In this document: positions 1-11,544 of the stretch, piece by piece
Layout of the letters: each line of letters opens with the position of its first letter
Position numbering within the stretch: the stretch's first letter is position 1
Origin: Owenia fusiformis
Taxonomy: Eukaryota > Annelida > Polychaeta > Sabellida > Oweniidae
Assembly: GCA_903813345.2 (NCBI GenBank)
Contig: CAIIXF020000007.1
Span: 7,943,730-8,007,729, forward strand
Reading direction: 5' to 3'
Length of the DNA: 64,000 nucleotides
The notes under the pieces: model-generated
The model's database searches: none
What the model was told of the DNA's origin: nothing
The model's input: the letters and a program-made list of their open reading frames with translations, nothing else
Position numbers and translations under genes: made by a program

Positions 1-984
1 CACTGCAGAGTGAGTAAACCAAGGTGAATGCAAGAACAGAGTGCCCTATATGTCCTGGTAATGAAAATAGCATGATCCTCACCTTTCTCTATTTATCATT
101 TTATTTCGGTCATGGCATGGCAGGTGTGTTGTTTTTGTCAGAAAAATGTATATTTCTGTTATATGTGGAACAGTTGTCCTATCAGTAAGTGGGTCATGTT
201 TGAGTTCCAGAGAGGGAGAGGGGGGTGGGGCATGGATGCAAGACCAAATGGTCTAACACCAAGTCGAGAATTTGAAAATTGCCTTGCACCTACTGTATTT
301 GAAACTCCTATTATTCAATTTACTATTCAAGTAAACTTCACGTCATTATAAAATCAATTTTGGACAAAATAAATGAAAAATCAATTTAGTACAATGAGAA
401 ATGATTTATAATCCCTGACCTACTAGTTCATGTGCTGCTATGGGTACCCTACTATGAACCCCTAAGCTCTCTTTCAGAAGGAAAACCAAATTATTGAAAA
501 GGCTAAGCCACAAGCATTTAATATTTTCATATGCTCTGTGATGTTTTTCTTTACCTTTGTACCTATCATTAGAGTATCAGTTCTGGCATTTCTTTCAAAA
601 TGTTACCATTTGTTCTTCGAGGTTCCGTTATTAATCATGACTTTGAAATGTTGTGTTGAATTTGCAAGAATACCTGATTTAATGAGCTGTGTTGTTTATA
701 TGTTTATTGTTTGTATGTTTTGGGAGAACAGTTCTCGTTAATACCTCATCTGGATAAAGGTGTTTCTGATAATCACAGTAATATAGATAGAACTGATGGC
801 TACAGTAAATAGTAATATTTACATCTGTCGGTTCACATTATCTTGTTTGATAGCTTGTCTAAATTGATATATCTAAATGATGTTAGCATTCTTTGTGTGT
901 ATATATATTATTGACTCTTAATCATGAGAGGCTCTCTTACATATGGGCCACTAAATACCCTTTCAATATACCTTGATCAACACT

Positions 985-1725
985 CATTATCCCAACGAAC
1001 GAAGTTCGTTAGGGATATAGTGAAGCCCTCCGTCCGTCCATCTGTCCGTCAGTCAGTCAGTCCGTCCGTCTGTCCGGAAGATAACTCAAATACTAGTCGA
1101 CAGATTTTCTTCATATTTAGTGGAAAGATGTATATTGGTGAATAGTTTTTTCAAGATGGCCGCCGCTTTAAAAATGACGGGACTTTTTCACAAAAATCAT
1201 AAATTTTTCATTCTAAACCAAAGTAATTAATATTATTGTTTGAAATTTTGGTAGTGTATTCACAACATTTATCTATTTCACATATATTCCGTGTTTTTCA
1301 TCCTGACCCCCAGGAAAACAGAAATTTTTGCTAATTTTTAGATCTTTCTGAAGTATAGCTTTATTATACTCAAATGAAAGGCAATTAAGAGTAGATTGCA
1401 AATATTGTATCTTTTGTCTGATTCGAGCCTCGTAAAATTCAAAATGGCCGTCTAATGTACGATTTCGCAATAATTTTTCGATCCCTTCAAAGTATGGCTA
1501 TATTATACTCAAATTGAAGGAATTTTGGAGTAGATCACAATTATGGTATTATTTTTCAGATTTGTACCTCAGAAAATTCAAAATGGCTGCTTTGCAGGAA
1601 TTCGCAATTCTAAAATCTAATTTTTTCATTTTCAACCAAAGTAATGAGTATAATTGATTGAAATTCAGTAATTGATATTTTGTTCATTGGGATTTGCTAC
1701 TCCGCGGAGTTGCCGTTATCTAGTT
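985..1725 (+). repeat. Pearl/DINE-1-like element, family A, copy 1
   Basis: The element starts with ATTATCCCAACGAAC and a hairpin of 7-bp stem and GAA loop (AACGAAC-GAA-GTTCGTT, 994-1010). A (GTCC/GTCA)n tetranucleotide tract follows (about 1028-1075), then a body with several AAAATGGCCGCC-type motifs. The 3' end has an inverted partner of the 5' end (GTTCATTGGGAT), the perfect palindrome ACTCCGCGGAGT and the tail TGCCGTTATCTAGTT. An inverted second copy lies at 50588-51388. Subterminal inverted repeats, a GTCY microsatellite and a 3' hairpin are the known plan of non-autonomous Helentron (HINE, DINE-1, bivalve pearl) elements; that assignment is inference. Confidence 0.75.
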
Positions 1726-2989
1726 GAATGAGAGATAATCCTTTGATCATCTACTCTTCTACTAGAAAACGAACTAAAATATACAAAAGTTAGGATAAAT
1801 TAAAATGTTTCTATTTTTACATAAACTGTTTCAATATGGTCATTTGATTGCTTATTTTTTAAATTCAAAGTAGTCACAAACATAACTGTTTTGACTATAG
1901 CTCTCTGTCTCATTTAGCTCCATTTTCTTAAAACCTTGCTGCCTTATTGAGCTCTCTGTTTTAGTCAGAGGGTAGAAATTATTAGCATCTTGTCTTCAGG
2001 GTATTTGGCTATGAACCACCCTGCCAGCAGCAGGTGTGTTAGGGTGTTTAATATCAATTATCTTATTAACTTAATGATCTTAGTGGAACTCTCCTGCAAA
2101 GAAGTTGGAATGGAGCTCTCCTACCATGAAGGTGGAATGTTCAAGGAGATCTGGTTCTGATTTTTGTCGAAATTACAAGGAGAAATTCAGTTCTAATTAG
2201 AATTTGGCATTCTGGATTATCAATCTCTTTTTATCTAGTGTATTTGGGAGAATTTTGGTACCTACAATGAAATTAGGCATTAACATTCAAGAATTTCTGA
2301 TATTTGACAAATACCCCACATTGGAAGTATTTTTCTTCAGATAACAAAGTGGCAATAGTACTCTTGCATCAAGCTCCAGTGTCCCACCCCATTCTCTCTC
2401 GAATAAATGGTTGGGCAATGGCTAAGAGAGCAAGACCAGAAACCTGTTGCAAGACTAAAGATGCAGCTGCATTAAATGCTGCAACAATGCATGGCATCAA
2501 ACATAAAACGCTTGCAGACAAGAGGAAATGTGATCCAAATATTTGAGGCAGGAAGTGTTACCTTCATGTTTGCCATACCTGGCCTCTATGTAATTCTGTC
2601 AGATAATTCAAATACCACAGATAGTAGAAACTTGGCACATCATCATGAAAATTCCACAGTTATATGTTGTTTTACTTTGAGACATGTTAGGTCTACAGGA
2701 TGTTTTTTGGTCCATTTGTATTACGTTACAACTGAAAAGTTTCAGATTTTGACATTTTAAAAATAGTTCGAATAATTCACATTTTATCATGGCTATGAGG
2801 CCCTCAATTTTTTAAATGGGATGTAACTGAATTTTAAAGGCAGTTTGCCAAATGATATTTTTAAATGCAAATGCATGATGAAGAAAATCGTGGTCGACCA
2901 CAAAGTATATATGCCAAAGAACAAAAGGGGTTCTAGTAGCCAATCATAATGAAAGCATCATACTTAAACAATGAGGATATCTTTAGATT

Positions 2990-4735
2990 ATTATCCCATC
3001 GAACGAAGTTCGGAGGGATATAGGGAACGCCTCCGTCCGTCCGTCCATCCGTCCGTACGTCCGTCCGTACGTCCGTACGTACATCCGTCCGTCCGTCCGT
3101 CTGTCCGTCCATCCGGGCAATAACTCAAATACCGTTGGCCCGATTTTGTTCATATTTTGTACACATATACCCTATGGGGGTACAAGTTCTGCTAAAAAGC
3201 CGATTTTCAAAATGGCCGCTCATTTAAAAATGGCGGCCATTTTAGTGCCGATTTTACAGTAATTTAGGTGCAATATGTAAAACTGTGATAGCATTATGTT
3301 TTAAATGTAAAAAAATTATATAGGACATTGATAAAGCTAGAAATGTAGAAACTAAAATAGCACATGGCAGCCATCTTGAAAAATGGCGGCCTTTACTCGT
3401 TATTTTACGATTTTTGCTGTAACTGAAGAAGTATTGGAGCGATTTTGTTCATATTTGGGATGTGAATACTATAAGCATGGCTCACTGTCTAATGACACTT
3501 TTGGTAGGAGGAGGCCATTTTGAAAATTTGCCGCCATTTTGAAAAATGGTCGCCATTTTAACATATTATACTTTAAAGGAATATTCCTTGCCAAACCATC
3601 ACTCTCCTCATATGGTAGCTATAACCATATATATGCTTGCCATGTTTAGCAAAACACACAAAAATGTTTTGATATGGTCAAATTTGATCACTTAGAAATG
3701 TGATGCTCAATTCCAGTAAGCTGCCATCTTTTAAAATTTCACACAGGAAGTGATGTCATCGACTCTCAACTTTGCATATAGCATTAGGTGAGGAGCTATT
3801 AAGAATTACAAAACCAGCTAAATATTCTTTTTCAACTTTGTATCTTATTTAATCCTTCTGAAAATCTCTTCTTTTATTTTAAGTTGACAAGCCCTGAAAA
3901 TATTTTTGCACAGAAAGTAATGATCACTTGTCTAGAAGTGATTTTGTGCTACTTTCCTATACTGTTATGGGCAAGGTTATAGAAGTTGAGAGTTGATGAC
4001 ATCACTTCCTGCAAGAAATCTTAAAAGATGGCAGCTCACTGGAAATAAGCACTCGATTCTTAAATGATCAATATTGACCATATTAAAACATTTTCCATGT
4101 TTTGCTAAATATGGAAACTATATATATGATTATAGCTACCATATCAAGAGAGAAAGGGTCTGGCAAGGAATATTCCTTTAACTCAAAAAGTAGTGGAGTG
4201 ATTTTGTTCATATTTGGTTTGTGAATACTATAAGCATGGCACACTGTCTAATGACATTTTTGGTAGAAGGTGGCCATTTTGAAAAATGGCCGCCATTCTA
4301 ACGTATTTTACTATAACTCGAAAAGTAGTGGAGCGATTTTGTTCATATTTGGTATGTGAATAATATAAGCATGGCACACTGTCTAATGACACTTTTGGTA
4401 GAAGGCGGCCATTTTGAAAAATGGCCACCATTTTAAAATATTTTACTGTAACTCGTAAAGTAGTGGAGCGATTTTGTTCATATTTGCCATGTGAATACTA
4501 TAAAAAAAGCATATTACTTCTTCTGATGACAAAAAATGGAATTTGAAAAATGGCCGCCATTTAAACGTATTTTACTCGGCCTTTACTCGTTATTTTACGA
4601 TTTTTGCTGTAACTTGAAAAGTAGTGGAGCGATTTTGTTCATATTTGGTATTCGAATAATGGCACACTGTCTTATGCCAGCTATTTCTGTTCGATGGGAT
4701 TCACTACGCTTTGGCGTTGCCGTTGTTCTGGTTGG
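2990..4735 (+). repeat. Pearl/DINE-1-like element, family B, with 134-bp tandem core
   Basis: Same plan as family A with different sequence. It starts ATTATCCCATCGAAC with a GAA-loop hairpin (CGAAC-GAA-GTTCG), then a (GTCC/GTAC)n tract (about 3031-3113). The core is a tandem unit of about 134 bp repeated roughly five times (starting near 3421, 4182, 4315, 4450 and 4611). Each unit has TAACTCGAAAAGTAGTGGAG, GATTTTGTTCATATTTGG and facing GGCCATTTT/AAAATGGCCGCC motifs. The 3' end has TGTTCGATGGGAT, the inverse of the 5' end, followed by ACGCTTTGGCGT and TTGCCGTT. A TTAA-flanked foldback element interrupts the core at 3577-4177. Confidence 0.75.
3577..4177. mobile_element. Foldback MITE with TTAA target duplication, nested in family B element
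   Basis: A 601-bp element with long inverted arms (3577-3773 and 3983-4177, about 195 bp each). The arms start AGGAATATTCCTTGCC and match closely to CAGGAAGTGATGTCATC near the inner ends. TTAA lies directly on both sides (3573-3576 and 4178-4181). It splits a 134-bp tandem unit of its host; removing the element plus one TTAA restores the order seen in intact units (TATTTTACTATAACTCG type). TTAA duplication is known for piggyBac and Kolobok elements. No coding capacity is seen. Confidence 0.85.
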
Positions 4736-6056
4736 AATTATAGGTTGTTCATGTATTTCAGTGTTTTCTCTTCTTTTTCATTTTTACTATTTGTTGCTTT
4801 TATGTGTTTTTCTGAACAATGGCATATATGAGCCAATTTTGTTGACTTGTCATTGTATTTCATAGCATTGGGCAATGCGACCTACTGTAAGTATGGTATA
4901 CAAAAACCTGTATACCATAAGTTCATTTCCATAAGGACCCCTTTGAACATTTGATAAGGCATGATTTGACTCGGCAGTTTGTCCTATAACATCATTTTCA
5001 TGTTTGCACATACTGTACTCGAAATGCTGATTAATATCCTCTTTTTATCTAACTACAAAAGGTACAATATTGTCGTCAGCTTGTTCTTTGGTTCTTCTCT
5101 TTCTACCTTTTGGTTTCCTCTTGCCCCAGTCTTGATTATATAGCATAGCATAACCAGGTCAGAAGAAATACAAGTAATCTATTCAAACACAGACCCCAGT
5201 GGATCTTGCGATACTAATATTTTTCCTCTTGAACTAAAAATGACTGAAAAGGAATTCTTTCTAATTTCCTAGTTATTGCATTGAATCTGAATTGTCGAGG
5301 TCTTGTAAGGATATTAATTGCAGATCATGTTTCTAAAACAGAAAAAATATTATTTTAATCTCAAGAATGTGATAACAACCCCAAGGAGATAACTCATCTC
5401 ACCCCACTTTACACTAAAGATGCTATCAAATAAGAATCAATATCTGTTGAACCATTCACCCTAAACTTCACCCTAAACTCCCAGAAGGAGCTGATTTCGT
5501 TAATTGCCCATACGAAAAAACTCATAACATGAAATGCAATAGGGTTGAAAAGCATGCAATCATCAAGGAATAAAGTAAACAGACATGTATTTCAACAATT
5601 ACTCTTGTAAAAGAAAAAAATATCAAGACCTTTCTTTCTTAAAAAACTCAGATTTGTAGAGAGAAGAGCAATTAAATAGGCCTGAACATATTTTTGTTTT
5701 ATTTTATATATAATAATCATGGGTCTTTGCATTAATTTGATTGGATACTTCTCTAAAAGAGAGTTTCATGTATACTCTGAGATGAAAAGCCTGGAAGATA
5801 AGATGAAGCTCTCTTTTAAACTATTGGAAAGGGAGGATTTATCACAGGATGATCTGTAATTGAAGAATGCTTGCGGGGAAAGGATGAGACGCTTTGTAAA
5901 TAGAATTAATACCTTCGATTATTTGGACAAATGATTATTTATTTACAGGTATTCTACCAATTATTTACTAATTAGTATGTTTAGTTAGACAATCATTGAA
6001 TATTTCTAGAATTCCCCCATATATTGTACTACTAAACCAATGTACTTAAAATATTA

Positions 6057-6237
6057 TCGTAAAACCTGTCTTAGTGGTAGAACACCTTTGGTACCTCTAA
6101 AAAGTGTTCTACTTGAGAGGTGTTCCACTTATAGAGGTCCATTTAACATTAAGTCAATTGGTTTTGGGACTCTGAAAAGTGTTCTACTAACAAAGGTGTT
6201 CCACTTCTAAAGGTGTTCGACTTTACAGGTTTACCTG
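6057..6237 (+). mobile_element. Pogo/Tigger-like non-autonomous element (short copy)
   Basis: Ends are near TCGTAAAACCTGTCTTAGTGG and ACAGGTTTACCTG, the inverted termini shared by this family. The interior repeats GTGTTCCACTT/AAGTGGAACACC blocks in both directions, with TTAACATTAAGTCAATTGG in the middle. TA precedes it at 6055-6056. CAG-starting termini and TA targets are typical of pogo/Tigger (Tc1-mariner) elements; the superfamily is inferred. Confidence 0.65.
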
Positions 6238-6702
6238 CATATCTTTGGTTCCCTCAAACTATCTGTTACTCCAATTTGTGTTTGAAAGAGAAAGGAAGGT
6301 GGCGGGGGGGGGAAATGCTAGAGTGCTGAAGGAGAGCACATTTGATAAATTCTGTTTATTTATCAAATAGGTTTTATGACTACTGCAGTATGTTACATTC
6401 ATGATTTGTGGTGTAATTCCATCTCTGCAATCTGTGATATTTTCACTGAAAGTATCAATATTTCTTCATTTTCACTAAATATTTTTGATCAGCCATTTGG
6501 CACAGTTGATTTAATGATGTAAATATTAGATCTTTTTCAACACAAAGCATAATTTACAAGTTAATTACGCATCTAATAGTGATTAACTGTGAAAGTTGAG
6601 ACATGGAAATTTACTGCTAGGTTGTTTTCCATGAAATTTTGATTCAGTTTCGGAATTAAAAGTCAAAGCCTGAATAACCAATACTGAATTAATTGAGAGA
6701 GG

Positions 6703-6842
6703 GGACTCAGGGGGTTCTTTCAAAATCATGCAGTTTTTCACCATTCTGAGCACTTTTCAAGTGTTTTTGGGCTGAAGTCAAATGTGCCTGGAGTTTTTGA
6801 AAAGTGACCCCCTGGCAAAAGCTGGCTATGGGCCTGGAGTCC
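6703..6842 (+). repeat. Dispersed repeat family C copy
   Basis: This copy runs from a GGGGACTCAGGGGGTTC segment to CCCCCTGGCAAAAGCTGGCT-ATGGGCCTG. Related copies lie at 39595-39795, 42836-42970 and 52150-52340. No coding function; superfamily not recognised. Confidence 0.6.
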
Positions 6843-7449
6843 CAACCTCTCGTAGTAGGCTCTCTTATAAAGAGTGAAACCAAACTACTGAAAAATGGTA
6901 TATGTATAGATTTTAGACTCATGAAAAACTCATTGATTGTAAAATACAAACATGTATACTGGTCAACTGTTCCTGAACATGTATATTCATAGGTACTTCA
7001 CATCCAGCATTACATTAATTAGAGCGAGTGCCTTGCATACTAATCCAACTATATTGCTACTAAATCACAGCTGTTTGATTAAACCAAGAATAAAACTCCT
7101 ATTTCTATCTTGTTATGGGTCAGTTAGGTATTTGGAAGAGAACCATGAGCTAGAATGAAATCAACAGATTAGTTCTGGTTTAAATGAAGGCAGTCATAAA
7201 CTGAGGTTAAATTGACATATAATTTCTTATATCTTCCAAACACAGAGCTGTCGTGGAGAGTTGGAGAATATTTTCAAAAACGTATAATTTTTTCCATGTT
7301 ATTGTGTGTGTATGTTACCATTCTAATAGCCTAATAAGATCATTATATAATCAGTGCAAACATATATGCAATTTGTGCTGATAGATGGCATACTGAGCCA
7401 CATCTCATATATGACAAGCGTAAAATGGATGTTCTGGTAGTAAAAGCTC

Positions 7450-7612
7450 ATGTTAAACTAACCTAATTAATGTTAAATGTACCTTGACTGACCTAATGTT
7501 GAATATTCCTAATGTTAAACTTATGTAAAATGAGCGATCTAATGTTGAGTATACCTAATGTTAAATTTATGTAATACCTAATGTTAAATGTACCTAATGT
7601 TAACACCCTGAC
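7450..7612 (+). repeat. Degenerate tandem repeat CCTAATGTTAAA(T)GTA
   Basis: About eight imperfect copies of a CTAATGTTRAA-containing unit of roughly 14-30 bp, ending about 30 bp before the acceptor of the STK17 exon at 7642. No function can be assigned. Confidence 0.6.
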
Positions 7613-7641
7613 TTAATGTGTCAATTCTTGTGTATTTTCAG

Positions 7642-7768
7642 CCTCAGAATATTTTACTGACAAAAGAGCACCCAGAAGGTGATATAAAACTTTGTGATTT
7701 CGGCTTTGCACGATTGGTTAATATGGATGAAGATATACGTGACATCATAGGCACGCCAGATTATGTTG
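7642..7768 (+). CDS. STK17: STK17 exon: PQNILL to activation loop
   Basis: Acceptor ttttcag, donor gtaagt; enters phase 0, leaves after one nucleotide of the Ala codon. Encodes PQNILLT, the DFG motif and GTPDYV. Confidence 0.93.
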
Positions 7769-10700
7769 GTAAGTTTGATCCCATTTTAGCTGTGTCACAA
7801 ATTCTTTGAGATGACTATCTCTCACTTGAGAAGAAAGCTTTTGTTCAGGTTCACTCTCTATATGTATCAAATTATTTGGTCCCCAAAAGATTTCCTACTT
7901 GTCCCCCCCTTATGTCTACTTGTGACCCTCCCTCAATATCTATATGCCCAGTTCCAATATATTTGACTATTTTACTGTGCTCGAGAAAAGATTTCCAAAG
8001 GCTTGAAAAAGTTATAAGTATCAGTTCTATAAGTTAATGAAAACACAGAATGAAATTCTGCGCTAAGGGCTGATGTGAAAAAGACAGTCCTCCCTAGTGG
8101 GGTTAATTACAATATATTATAATATATAGTGGGGTTAAATATAATACGGATAAATAATAGGATAACTATTGGGGTAATATCATTAGCACTGTTATTAGAC
8201 ATATTTCAATGAAGAGAGAAATGATTTGGAGAAGTAGTGAAAGTTAAAAGCATCTTAGTTACACATTTTAAACATATGAGATAATTTGGGTTCTATTATT
8301 TTCAGCACCAGAAATCCTGAGCTATGAGCCTATCAAGACTTCTACTGACATGTGGTAAGTGCAGTTTGAAATTAGTAACTATTGACCTTTGTAGAAGTTA
8401 ACAGTCAAATATAGATCAATGTTGCGCTTACAGTAGAGGAAAATAGTTTAAATCTATATCAAAAACTTGTGTTTCCTTATTTATTTCTCTGATATTTATA
8501 TGTCTGAATCAACAATAAACTAAATGATGTTATGGGGATTCCCTCTATACTATATATGCACCAATAATACATTGCACAATAACGCAAATGCGAGTAGGTA
8601 GTTACCAGTTTCACCACCAGGTGGCTCGCTCGGGTCAGATAGCATGGCGGGTATAGTAGAAAGTTCCCTTTAACTTAAATTACATCTGTTTTAGTAGTTC
8701 AATTTTAATATAGCCCTTATGTATCGAATCGTTATGCAAATTAAAGTATGTCCAGTAAAAGAAAATGTTATCTGTCCAATAGAAGAAAAGATAATTCACT
8801 TTTTGTGACTTTGTAACATTGGGTCTATGAGGAATCAACCCGAACAAGAAGTCACATTTTCAAAAAAAATTAAATTTTCAAAGTTGATAATCAATTTGCG
8901 AAACCATATTTCTAGATATACTTTTACATGCAGATTTCAAATATGACATCACTTTGTCTGAATTTTGAATATTTAATGACGTAAATCAAGATTATTTCTA
9001 CTCGCATCTAGTCTATTTGAAATATATCTGCTATCATTATTTACCATACATGGAATTATTTAGCATGGAGAAAAGATATTATGAGAATATATAAAATAAA
9101 CTATTTTAAACTAAAATATCAAAATTGTCCTTTAAAAGTATATTATATATTTCGTTTCTGTTTACAGGGGTGTTGGAGTATTAGCGTATGTTATGTTGAC
9201 AGCCCATTCGCCGTACGCAGGAGATAATAATCAAGAGACATTTTGTAACATATCCCAGAATGCTTTAGAATTCCCAGAGGAACTATTTGATAACATATCA
9301 GAAAATGCACAAGATTTCATCAAAAAAGTCCTTGTGTTGGACCAAGAGTAAGTTCTTAGTAAATGATTAATAAAGTTCATTGAATCATAGATCATAGGTA
9401 AAATTTCTAATCTTTTATGATTAATATTTTCTGACAACTACATGAGAATATTCCATAGTTGGAATACCAATCAAGGCTCATTATTTCGGTGTCAACTTTT
9501 TTTAAATATTTTTAAGTGGAAATCTTCATATCTCAAGACTGAGTTCTTGACCTTCTCTGATAAATGCAGTTAGAGTTTAAACATTTCACAATGTGTGCCC
9601 TGTGTAAACATGCAGTATAGAATGAAACAGAAATATTGAATATATGTAATGATTAATGATACACTCCCAGAGCAGTGAAATCAGTGTTCTCCCTAATTTT
9701 TCAAAAGTGAGTGGTGAAAAAGTTTGAATAAAAATTGATGGGTGGTGGCAAAATTATTAGGGTGGTGATAAGTTTACAAAAACGTGCTTATTGTTGAAAA
9801 ATCATGCGACTGGATTAGAAAAATAATTTTGATACCATTATTGAAAGAAACCTATTGAACTGGACTAAAACATTTTCACCGAAATGTTGAAAAATCATGC
9901 GACTGGATTAGAAAAATAATTTTGATACCATTATTGAAAGAAGCCTATTGAACTGGACTAAAACATTTTCACCGAACTCGTGTTGCTTCTTTAGAACTGT
10001 GGTCAGAGGTTCTAAGATGGAAAATTGTTCAATTTAGGTTCAACCCGACTGAATAACATAATATGTCACCATCACAAGTGGTGACATATTGTTATAGTCA
10101 CCAACTTTTTGAGGATAGTGTTCGTCATTTGGTGGGCAGCAGTCGGTGTTCATTGTCTGTAACAAATGGCAGGTGGTGACATTTTGCAAGTTAATGCCTT
10201 GTATTGACATAATATAATATTCAATGAGTACTTGACTGTTATCCTTTGGGGCTTCTGATCTTATGAAACTTGTTATTGTTTGACCCGATGTTGTCTATTT
10301 GTTTTAATTTCAAACGGGTCAAGTTTAATTAACTGATAACTATCTAAACGCACTTTGTCTTGTCTTTCAACCTTAGATAATTACAAGTCTATGATTCTAA
10401 GAGGGAGAAATGATTTCTGTGAATGGGTCTTCGAGGGGTTGGCTTTCTGTCATAAAATGTTACAATAATCTCGTGTGCATTCCATTAATGCTGAGAGCTA
10501 AGAGTATGACTTTACCATTCATACACTATCATTGACCTAATAATAAATAAATCACTTTGAAGTCCATTGATACTACATGTGTTATTGAATAACAGCACTT
10601 ATGTCATATTCGAAATCACTGTTAAGCTAAGGAACTTTGGTCAATGGATGAGATCAAGCAAGAGAAGTCGATTATTTCCGCTATCATGACCACTTACACT

Positions 10701-11544
10701 TTAGCACTTCCAAATACAAGATTTATGCTCATTTTGCTCAATAGAGGTCATTGCAGGTCATGGTTTTTGTTTGAATCTGAAGCAACAACCAAAATATATA
10801 GGATCATTTTTGAAAATAACAAACATACATGTATATTGAGGAACTATTTTTTGTTGTTTATCTACATGTTTATACTTTCCTCTTATAAAAACAATACACT
10901 CACATTACATAATTAATTCTTGGTATTTTCCTTTCAGTGAACGTATGACAGCCCGCGATTCACTCTCTCACCCTTGGCTCCGTAATGAAGACATGATCCA
11001 CGTCACAAATATCGTCCACACACCTATTGGTTCTCCCATTGGTCATAGGAGGGCACATTCGCCACCAACGAAAGAGACATCTATATGCCTGACAAAAAAG
11101 TACAAACTTGATCAAAATGAGGGAGATGATAATGCTAAAAACAATGTAGATGAGAACTTAAATAACACAATTGATAAAGACAATTTAAACATTGCTGAGT
11201 GTTTGAACGTGAACATTATTCAACATATAGATGGCGCTAGCGTGTCGCTAGAGAGTGCATTGAATGACAACCAAAAAGAGAATGCGGATGCTAATGTTCA
11301 AACTGTTGACAATATTGAGATGAAGACTTCATGCTCTATGAACTCTGTGGAATCGTGTATTAGTATGACAAGTGTAAATAGTACTAACACCAGTGTAAAT
11401 GGCTCCATGGACAGTGTAAATGAATCCGAAGAAGAAAATGGACTGTGTATGTCAACATCCTCAGAAAATGGACTGTGTATCTCTACATCTTCTGTTATTT
11501 TGGAGCTTGTTTGCACAAAAGACACAAACATCGAAGTTGTGTAG
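7642..11544 (+). CDS. STK17: STK17 (DRAK) serine/threonine kinase, 3' part of the gene (4 exons)
   Basis: Joined exons 7642-7768, 8306-8354, 9168-9347 and 10938-11544 give 963 nt (320 codons plus stop) with consistent phases. STK17/DRAK kinases are DAPK-family pro-apoptotic Ser/Thr kinases. The translation begins PQNILLT, a STK17 signature (DAPKs have PENIM), then has KLCDFGFARL (DFG Mg-binding loop), GTPDYVAPEIL (activation loop end and APE motif), STDMWGVGVLAYVMLT (subdomain IX) and ERMTARDSLSHPWL (subdomain XI arginine and kinase end). A tail of about 187 residues follows, rich in Asn, Ser and acidic residues, ending EVV. The ATP-binding lobe and the HxDLK catalytic loop are encoded upstream of the window. 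Family assignment is firm; one-to-one orthology with STK17A or STK17B is not claimed. Confidence 0.93.
8306..8354 (+). CDS. STK17: STK17 exon: APE motif (49 nt)
   Basis: Acceptor ttttcag, donor gtaagt. Encodes APEILSYEPIKTSTDM and two bases of the Trp codon. Too short to appear as an ORF; recognised by kinase homology and by phase (1 in, 2 out). Confidence 0.92.
8588..9007 (+). mobile_element. MITE with ATGCGAGTAG/CTACTCGCAT ends, copy 1
   Basis: A 420-bp element in the STK17 intron with 10-bp exact terminal inverted repeats. A second copy in the same orientation lies at 58594-59019. Both contain the intact 12-mer CCACCAGGTGGC (here 8614-8625) and TCAAAGTTGATA, and both end TGACGTAAATCAAGATTATT. 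No ORF; no clear target duplication. Confidence 0.75.
9168..9347 (+). CDS. STK17: STK17 exon: kinase subdomains IX-XI
   Basis: Acceptor tttacag, donor gtaagt (phase 2 in, 2 out). Encodes WGVGVLAYVMLTAHSPYAG, QETFCNISQ and DFIKKVLVLDQ, aligned with the DAPK/DRAK family. Confidence 0.92.
9792..9977 (+). repeat. 93-bp tandem duplication
   Basis: Two nearly identical 93-bp units (9792-9884, 9885-9977), each starting TGTTGAAAAATCATGCGACT and ending CATTTTCACCGAA. One A/G difference is visible, so it is recent. It lies in an STK17 intron. Confidence 0.85.
10051..10200 (+). repeat. Dispersed hairpin-ended repeat family G, copy 1
   Basis: One end is the hairpin ATATGTCACCA-TCACAAG-TGGTGACATAT. The other is TAACAAATGGCAGGTGGTGAC followed by GCCTT. 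Further copies lie at 13504-13640, 36270-36425, 44808-44925, 45050-45200 and 50297-50375. Non-coding. Confidence 0.65.
10938..11544 (+). CDS. STK17: STK17 terminal exon: kinase end and C-terminal tail
   Basis: Acceptor ctttcag; TAG stop at 11542-11544. Encodes ERMTARDSLSHPWL then a low-complexity tail with a basic stretch and TPIGSPIGHRRAHSPPTK, an obvious set of SP/TP phospho-acceptor candidates. Near the end a 30-bp segment is repeated in tandem, giving ENGLCMSTSS then ENGLCISTSS (about 11436-11495). Confidence 0.92.

Larger units (their letters stand above)
1..7641 (+). other. Intron sequence upstream of the first visible STK17 exon
   Basis: No exon could be supported here. The kinase exons carrying subdomains I-VIb (glycine loop, VAIK lysine, HxDLK) must lie upstream, because the first visible exon starts at the PQNILL segment. 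The stretch holds dispersed repeats listed separately (985-1725, 2990-4735, 6057-6237, 6703-6842, 7450-7610). A donor-like gtgagt follows CACTGCAGA at 1-9, but that does not fit the expected end of the preceding kinase exon. Confidence 0.6.

Noticed and set aside
1-15. CACTGCAGA followed by gtgagt at the left edge, as the end of the previous STK17 exon
   Set aside because: The exon before PQNILL should end in phase 0 after an HxDLK-like catalytic loop; these nine bases do not fit and there is too little sequence to judge.
4228-4431. ORF with an internally repeated peptide
   Set aside because: Translation of the 134-bp tandem units of family B.
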